Origin: Pseudopelobacter sp964542535
GTDB taxonomy: Bacteria > Desulfobacterota > Desulfuromonadia > Geobacterales > Pseudopelobacteraceae
Length of the DNA stretch: 64,000 nucleotides
Direction: 5' to 3'
NCBI GenBank assembly: GCA_964542535.1
Contig: CAZIUE010000005.1
Location: forward strand, 169,812-233,811
Shown one piece after another: positions 59,108-64,000 of the stretch. The first letter of the stretch is position 1. Every line of letters starts with the position of its first letter. A program made the translations under genes and the position numbers. The notes beneath the pieces are model-generated. The model made no database searches, was not told where the DNA came from, and worked only from the letters and a program-made list of their open reading frames with translations.

Positions 59108-61099
59108 ATGAGTTCCAGGTCCATGAAACGGCACGCCCCCCTGTTCTCTCTGGCCGGATTCCTGCTGGGCATCGGCGCCCCCGCCGGATGGATCGTCCTG
59201 AGGCTGGTGCTGTTCCCCGTGCCGGGAGAACCGTTCGTGGAGCAGATGCTGGGGGACATTCTGCGCAGCGGCGAGCAGACGGCCCTGTACGCCTACATGG
59301 GTATCGGCACGGCCCTGGTGCTGGCGTTCCTCGGTTTCATGATCGGTTCCCATGGCGACGAACGGCGCAAACGCTCCGCCGAACTGGACCGGCTCCACCG
59401 CGAGGTGGCCTCCCAGAAGGACCTCTTCCAGAACCGCTACCAGGTGCTGGACAACAACATCAAGAATTTCCACCATATCAGCAGTAAGATCCAGACCTCG
59501 CTGAACCTGGAGGAAATCCTGCTGCTGTGCGCCGAGGGGCTGCACGAGATCCTGGGATACGAGCGGGTCAACATCCTCATGACCCAGCAGGGCGAACGGA
59601 TCCGCTTCGTCACCGCCACCGGAACGGACAGCTTCGACATAACCGGCGTCACCCTGCCGCTGAATCCCTCCATCGGCGTCATCTACAAATGCCTCAGCGA
59701 AAAGAAGGTCTTCCTGATCGACGACATCACGCGCTATCCCCAGGACTACCAGATCCAGGAGCCGCACCGCCGCCAGGCCCCGCTCCGCTCGCGCAGCTTC
59801 ATCCTCTGTCCCATCGTGGTCAAGGGTGAAGCCATCGGCGCGTTCGGCATCGACAACAAGACCAGCAGACGCGCCCTGAACGACTCGGACGTGGACACCA
59901 TCATGCTCTTCGCCGACCAGGTGGCCTCGGCCATCACCCGCATCAACCTGTTGACCTCCATCGACGCTCTGACCAGCGAACTGGAAAACTCCTTCGCCTT
60001 CCTGCTGGGCAGCCGACGGGAATATTCCCGCAATGTGGCGGAGCTGAAGGAGGCGGTGGCCTCGGTGGCTGAAGGTTCCGCCGCCATCGCCTCGGCATCG
60101 GAGGGGGTCATGGCCTCGGTGGATGAGACCGGCATGGCCGTCAACGAGATCTCCGTGGCCATCGAGCAGGTTACCCGCAACCTGGACCATCTGGCCGGGA
60201 TCGCACAGCAGTCCGCCGCGGCCATGGAGGGGATCACCAGGGCCATCAACAACGTGGAGCAGAACGCAACCGTCTCCCACCAGGTCTCCAGCCAGGTCAA
60301 GTCCCGGGCCGACCAGAGCTTCAGCGTGGTCACCGAGACGATCGACTCCCTGGCCGAAATCCAGTCTTCGGTGGAACTCTCCTACCGGGCAATCAACCAC
60401 CTGGCCGAAAACAGCGCCCGTATCGAAAACGTGGTCAGCGTCATCAACGATATCACCAAGCGTACCAACCTGCTGGCCTTCAATGCCGCCATCATCGCGG
60501 CCCAGGCCGGAGAGTACGGCAAGAGCTTCGCCGTGGTGGCCGACGAAATCCGCAACCTGTCGCTGCAGACCGGCCACTCCACCGGCGAGATCACCGCCAT
60601 CGTCGGGGAGATCCTGTCCGAATCCCGCGCCGCCGCCGATACCATCACCGCCAGCAAGCAGCTCGTGCAGCGCGGCGTGGAACTGGGGCACTCCACCGGC
60701 GAGGCGCTCAGGGCCATCCACGACAGCTCGGCCTGCTCCATGGACATGACCCAGAAGATCAAGCGCGCCACCCGGGAGCAGGTGGACAGCATGCGCATCG
60801 TGGCCAGCTCCATGGAAGAAATCAGCTCCATGACCTCGCAGATCCTGTCCGCCTCCACCGCCCAGGCCAAGGCCACCCGCAGTATCGTCCGCTCCGTCGA
60901 AACCATCAAGGAGATGGCCCACGAGATGGTGGACTCCACCTCCCGCCAGGTGCGGGACGGTAACCAGATCCGCCACTCGGTGGAATCGGTCAGCGACATG
61001 GTGAGGGAGATGTTCGACAACATGGAACAACGCCGCGCGCAGAGCGCCGAGGTGGTCAGGGACCTGGAGTCCATGAAGAACCTGACCTGCCAGTTGTGA
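59108..61099 (+). CDS. methyl-accepting chemotaxis protein with GAF domain
   Basis: The 663-residue protein has two membrane helices (about 13-36 and 60-82) bounding a very short periplasmic loop, then a GAF domain (about 120-285, SLNLEEILLLCAEGLHEILGY to VDTIMLFADQVA) and a long helical signalling domain. The CheA-contact tip is ERVVSVINDI-like, followed by TNLLAFNAAIIAAQAGEYGKSFAVVADEIRNLS (seen in parts), typical of MCPs. Sensing is probably intracellular through the GAF domain. It follows the PilZ gene directly. Confidence 0.9.
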   Translation: MSSRSMKRHAPLFSLAGFLLGIGAPAGWIVLRLVLFPVPGEPFVEQMLGDILRSGEQTALYAYMGIGTALVLAFLGFMIGSHGDERRKRSAELDRLHREVASQKDLFQNRYQVLDNNIKNFHHISSKIQTSLNLEEILLLCAEGLHEILGYERVNILMTQQGERIRFVTATGTDSFDITGVTLPLNPSIGVIYKCLSEKKVFLIDDITRYPQDYQIQEPHRRQAPLRSRSFILCPIVVKGEAIGAFGIDNKTSRRALNDSDVDTIMLFADQVASAITRINLLTSIDALTSELENSFAFLLGSRREYSRNVAELKEAVASVAEGSAAIASASEGVMASVDETGMAVNEISVAIEQVTRNLDHLAGIAQQSAAAMEGITRAINNVEQNATVSHQVSSQVKSRADQSFSVVTETIDSLAEIQSSVELSYRAINHLAENSARIENVVSVINDITKRTNLLAFNAAIIAAQAGEYGKSFAVVADEIRNLSLQTGHSTGEITAIVGEILSESRAAADTITASKQLVQRGVELGHSTGEALRAIHDSSACSMDMTQKIKRATREQVDSMRIVASSMEEISSMTSQILSASTAQAKATRSIVRSVETIKEMAHEMVDSTSRQVRDGNQIRHSVESVSDMVREMFDNMEQRRAQSAEVVRDLESMKNLTCQL

Positions 61100-61249
61100 G
61101 ACTAGGCTTACGTGGCTCCGGGCGGTTTTTGCTGGCCACACTACCGTTTTTTTGTTATACGTTCCACGTTCGAACCACAACGGTCTCCCCGCTCCGGGGG
61201 CCGATCGGAAGCAGATGGCCTGACCTGAAAAGAATCACATACCGCGCGG

Positions 61250-61320
61250 ATTCACAAGCGAACCGGGACGGCAGGCACCATCACCTACACAGGCTGCCGC
61301 CATGGCGGCGTTCGTCCCGT
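61250..61320 (+). promoter_or_regulatory. structured leader of panBCD, possible pan RNA motif
   Basis: CGGGACG pairs with CGTCCCG, enclosing GGCAG/CTGCC and a small GCCGCC-ATG-GCGGC hairpin. A terminator follows immediately before panB. The pan RNA motif is known from panB leaders in several phyla; I cannot confirm identity without a covariance model. Confidence 0.4.
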
Positions 61321-61346
61321 CACGCGCCCCGAAGCGCGTTTTTTTG
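61321..61346 (+). terminator. leader terminator before panB
   Basis: ACGCGC-CCCGAA-GCGCGT followed by seven T residues, 19 bases before the panB ATG. With the folded region just upstream this looks like an attenuator. Confidence 0.7.
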
Positions 61347-61364
61347 TGCGTGGAGAACAAGAAC

Positions 61365-62174
61365 ATGAGCGATACGCGAAAGAACATGACCATTCCGGAC
61401 ATCCTCAGGATGAAGCAGGAACGGCGACGCATCACCATGATGACCGCCTACGACTATCCCTTTGCCCGCCTGGTGGACGGCGGCGGCGTTGACGCCATTC
61501 TGGTGGGAGACTCCCTGGGAGTCGTCTTCTCCGGCTACGACACCACCCTGCCGGTCACCATGGACGAGATGATCTATCACACCAGGGCCGTGGCCCGCGC
61601 CAAACCCCAGGCGCTCCTGGTGACCGACATGCCCTTCATGTCCTATCACACCGGCGTGGAGGAGGCCTGCCGCAACTGCGGCAGGATGATCCAGGAAGGG
61701 GGGGCCCAGGCGGTCAAGATCGAGGGGGGGATGAACATGTCCCACGTGATCCGGGCGGTGACCGCCATCGATATTCCGGTCATGGGGCACATCGGCCTGA
61801 CCCCCCAGTCCATCCACCGCATGGGGGGATACAAGGTGCAGGGGCGCAGGGAGCAGGCGGAGCGGGTTATGGAGGATGCCCTTGCAGTCCAGGCAGCCGG
61901 AGCGTTTTCCATCGTCCTGGAGGGAATCCCCAGTTCCCTGGCCGCCAGCATCACCGCGGAGCTCTCCATCCCCACCATCGGCATCGGCGCCGGCCCCGAC
62001 TGCGACGGTCAGGTGCTGGTGGTCCACGACATCCTGGGACTGTGCGAGAAATATTCGCCCAAGTTCGTCAAACGCTACGCCGAACTGGCTCCGGTGATCA
62101 GCGACGCCGTCAGCAGATACGTGCAGGAGGTCCGCACGGGAGCCTTTCCCACCGAAGAACATTCTTTCAACTGA
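61365..62174 (+). CDS. panB: 3-methyl-2-oxobutanoate hydroxymethyltransferase
   Basis: The 269-residue TIM-barrel enzyme makes ketopantoate from 2-oxoisovalerate and methylene-THF, the first committed step to pantothenate and CoA. Blocks: MMTAYDYPFARLVD, LVGDSLGVVFSGY, VKIEGG, GHIGLTPQS and the Glu in VLEGIP. Length is typical. Start 61365 follows GGAGAAC. First gene of panB-panC-panD. Confidence 0.95.
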   Translation: MSDTRKNMTIPDILRMKQERRRITMMTAYDYPFARLVDGGGVDAILVGDSLGVVFSGYDTTLPVTMDEMIYHTRAVARAKPQALLVTDMPFMSYHTGVEEACRNCGRMIQEGGAQAVKIEGGMNMSHVIRAVTAIDIPVMGHIGLTPQSIHRMGGYKVQGRREQAERVMEDALAVQAAGAFSIVLEGIPSSLAASITAELSIPTIGIGAGPDCDGQVLVVHDILGLCEKYSPKFVKRYAELAPVISDAVSRYVQEVRTGAFPTEEHSFN

Positions 62175-62179
62175 TCCGA

Positions 62180-62212
62180 CGACTCCGCCCCTGCATGGGG
62201 CGGAGTCGTTTT
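62180..62212 (+). terminator. hairpin terminator between panB and panC
   Basis: CGACTCCGCCCC / GGGGCGGAGTCG with a 5-base loop and TTTT following. Its place inside the operon suggests partial termination, lowering panCD relative to panB. Confidence 0.7.
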
Positions 62213-62227
62213 GTTTCGGGGAGTTCC

Positions 62228-63079
62228 ATGAACATCATCACCACCGTCAACGAAATGCAGACAACCGCCCGCGACCTCAGGCACCAGGGGAAACGCATCG
62301 CCTTCGTCCCCACCATGGGGTTTCTCCACGCGGGTCACGCCTCCCTGCTGCGGGAGGGGCGTACACGGGCCGACATCCTGGTACTGTCCATCTTCGTCAA
62401 TCCGATCCAGTTCGGCCAGAACGAGGACCTGGACCGCTACCCCCGCGACCTGGAGCGTGACCTCGGCATTGCCGCCGACTGCGGCGTAGATATCGTCTTC
62501 ACCCCGTCAGCCGGGGAGATGTATCCGGAGGGATTCCAGACCTCCATCACCGTACGGGACCTCTCCCTCCCCCTGTGCGGAGCGAGCCGGCCGGGGCACT
62601 TCGACGGCGTGGCCACGGTGGTTACCAAGCTGTTCAACATGGTCATGCCCGACCTGGCCCTGTTCGGACGCAAGGACTACCAGCAGCTGGCCCTGATCAG
62701 GCGCATGACAACGGACCTGAATCAGCCGGTCACCATCGTCGGCATGCCCATCGTCCGGGAGGAGGACGGTCTGGCCATGAGCTCGCGCAACGCCTACCTG
62801 AAATCTGAGGAGCGGCAAAGCGCCCTGGCCCTCTCACGGGCCATTACGGCCGTGCGCGCGGCATTCAGCGCAGGGGAGCGTTCCGTTGCGGAGCTCTCCC
62901 GCACGGCCCGGCAGATCATCGAGGCAGAACCGCTGCTCCGGATCGACTATCTGGAGTTCCGCGACGAGGCGAGCCTGCACCCCGTAACCGCGGCTTCCGG
63001 CGACACGCTGTTCGCCCTGGCCGTCTTCGCCGGACCAACGCGCCTAATCGACAACACCGTACTAGGGGAGAACATGTAG
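62228..63079 (+). CDS. panC: pantothenate synthetase
   Basis: The 283-residue enzyme joins pantoate and beta-alanine using ATP. Family motifs: PTMGFLHAGHASLL (HIGH-like), FVNPIQFGQNEDLDRYPR, GKDYQQLALIRRM-type block (FGRKDYQQL) and EEDGLAMSSRN. Length is normal. GGGGAG precedes the ATG. Its substrate beta-alanine comes from the panD product next door. Confidence 0.95.
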   Translation: MNIITTVNEMQTTARDLRHQGKRIAFVPTMGFLHAGHASLLREGRTRADILVLSIFVNPIQFGQNEDLDRYPRDLERDLGIAADCGVDIVFTPSAGEMYPEGFQTSITVRDLSLPLCGASRPGHFDGVATVVTKLFNMVMPDLALFGRKDYQQLALIRRMTTDLNQPVTIVGMPIVREEDGLAMSSRNAYLKSEERQSALALSRAITAVRAAFSAGERSVAELSRTARQIIEAEPLLRIDYLEFRDEASLHPVTAASGDTLFALAVFAGPTRLIDNTVLGENM

Positions 63080-63081
63080 TC

Positions 63082-63477
63082 ATGCAGAGAACCATGCTGA
63101 AGAGCAAGATCCACCGCGCAACCATCACCGGAGCTGATCTGGAGTATGAGGGGAGCATCACCATCGACCGCGACCTGATGGATGCGGCCGACATCGTTTC
63201 CTACGAGAAGGTGGCCGTCTGGGACGTCACCAACGGCAGCCGCCTGGAAACCTACGCCATCGAGGGTGAACGGGGCTCGGGGGTCATCTGCCTGAACGGC
63301 GCCGCCGCGCGGATGGTGGCGCCCAAGGACGTGATCATCATCGCCAGCTTCGCGTCCATGGACAACGAGGCAGCCGTCAGCCACAAACCGAAGCTGGTCT
63401 TCGTGGACGGGATGAACCGCATGCTGCCCACCCGCGCCGAAGAGGCGGGCCAGGCCAGGGTGCGCCGCGTTCACTAG
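63082..63477 (+). CDS. panD: aspartate 1-decarboxylase
   Basis: The 131-residue pro-enzyme cleaves itself between Gly and Ser in YEGSITID to create the pyruvoyl cofactor, then decarboxylates aspartate to beta-alanine. MLKSKIHRATIT, NGSRLETYAI, LNGAAARM and GDxVI-like (PKDVIIIASFA) are the expected blocks. It begins 2 bases after the panC stop, so the two are translationally linked. Confidence 0.95.
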   Translation: MQRTMLKSKIHRATITGADLEYEGSITIDRDLMDAADIVSYEKVAVWDVTNGSRLETYAIEGERGSGVICLNGAAARMVAPKDVIIIASFASMDNEAAVSHKPKLVFVDGMNRMLPTRAEEAGQARVRRVH

Positions 63478-63503
63478 AACGTGCCACAAACAGCGTTCCC
63501 ACC

Positions 63504-63537
63504 AACGGGGCTACCGACATTCGGTAGCCCCGTTTCC
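63504..63537 (+). terminator. terminator after panD
   Basis: AACGGGGCTACCGA / TCGGTAGCCCCGTT with a 3-base loop, 14-base stem and a short T-run. Confidence 0.85.
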
Positions 63538-63753
63538 ATGACAACGCCACCGGCCACCCCACCGCAAACAGGCTGTCACAGGGGACCACTAATGAAACAT
63601 CCGGAAAAGGTGGTATACTGTCACGCGGACTGCTTGGCGTGAGTGCAACCGGGAATGGGCTACGGCTCGCGCATCATTTCGCTGGTCGCATTTCACCAGG
63701 GGGGAAGCCGGAACAGCCCGGCTGTTCTCCCCGAGGGGAGGGTGGAATCCATC

Positions 63754-64000
63754 ATGAGAACCGATTCCGTTGTACTGATGGCCGTGTTTATTCCTATCGC
63801 GGGAGCCTTTCTGCTGCCACTGCTGGGCCGGCTGTCACGGGGGCTCAGAAACCTGACCGCCCTTGGCCTGGTCACCGGCTCCCTGATCTGTTCGTCATCC
63901 CTGGTACCCCTGGTGTTGGCCGGAGGCGTTGAACGGTTCTCCCGACCCTTTCTGGGAGGTAACAACCTGTTCCAGGCCGATGGCCTGGCGGTGTTCATGG
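63754..64000 (+). CDS. start of a proton-pumping oxidoreductase/antiporter membrane subunit (partial)
   Basis: Only the first 82 codons are in the window. The sequence (MRTDSVVLMAVFIPIAGAFL, then hydrophobic ALGLVTGSLICSSSLVPLVLAG, and FQADGLAVFM) resembles the N-terminus of NuoL/M/N, MrpD or HyfB-type subunits, which translocate protons or sodium. GGGAGGG precedes the ATG. The complex cannot be identified without the rest of the gene and its neighbours. Confidence 0.65.
   Translation, partial: MRTDSVVLMAVFIPIAGAFLLPLLGRLSRGLRNLTALGLVTGSLICSSSLVPLVLAGGVERFSRPFLGGNNLFQADGLAVFM

Noticed and set aside
58583..61180. 865-codon open frame opposite the chemoreceptor gene
   Set aside because: Rich in Gly, His, Asp and Val with no motif. 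It mirrors the real gene on the plus strand.
1..64000. CRISPR arrays, prophage, transposases, rRNA
   Set aside because: No regularly spaced direct repeats, phage structural genes, transposase or integrase motifs, or rRNA sequence were seen on either strand.

Overview
The window looks like chromosomal DNA from a high-GC anaerobe of the Geobacter/Pelobacter type (Geobacterales, Desulfuromonadota). The reasons are a multiheme c-type cytochrome, a fused NifE-NifN gene, reverse rubrerythrin, early-branch cobalamin genes, many signalling proteins (HD-GYP, PAS kinase, PilZ, GAF chemoreceptor), SAM-I and TPP riboswitches, and sigma-54-type promoters in front of nitrogen genes. This placement is inference from gene content; no rRNA or other marker gene is present. 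Nearly all genes are housekeeping or core accessory genes. No phage, insertion sequence with a transposase, CRISPR array, tRNA or rRNA was seen.

Layout. 0.1-3.5 kb: flagellar stator genes motB-motA-flbD and a BioD-like/DRTGG ATPase. 3.7-6.5 kb: TPP-riboswitch-controlled thiS-thiG-thiE and a radical SAM gene. 6.6-12.2 kb: HD-GYP response regulator, a NarL-type regulator broken by an in-frame stop, its PAS histidine kinase, and an acyl-CoA synthetase. 12.4-18.7 kb: gltX, a lower-GC Schlafen/AlbA_2 gene, uvrB carrying an inserted palindromic repeat, and a cluster-less MutY-like glycosylase. 18.7-24.1 kb: nitrogen-fixation operon nifEN-nifX-fdxB-nifX2-draT on the minus strand, with a sigma-54 promoter and an attenuator-like leader. 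24.5-30.3 kb: rhomboid protease, tandem-rubredoxin oxidoreductase, gdhA, pentaheme cytochrome. 30.4-37 kb: ttcA, metX with a SAM riboswitch, cobalamin genes cobI and cbiET, and two orphan lipoproteins. 37-48.7 kb: zinc-ribbon rhomboid, UDP-sugar dehydrogenase, rubrerythrin, typA, CoA-binding protein, proA, ABC-F ATPase, DHH phosphoesterase, GGQ-domain protein. 48.9-58.5 kb: cydC-cydD with a new 56-codon membrane ORF, YaiI family, DUF3617, DUF445, an HSL-type esterase, RlmI-like methyltransferase, mnmH. 58.7-64 kb: PilZ protein, GAF chemoreceptor, panB-panC-panD behind a structured leader, and the start of a proton-pumping oxidoreductase/antiporter subunit.

The most unusual feature is the density of small non-coding palindromic elements. 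At least seven families are visible. They fill every gap of the nif operon, form MITE-like units between other genes, and in one case lie in frame inside uvrB, adding 38 codons to an otherwise normal 666-residue protein. A second theme is leader control: TPP, SAM-I, a probable nifEN attenuator and a structured panB leader all end in intrinsic terminators just before the first start codon.
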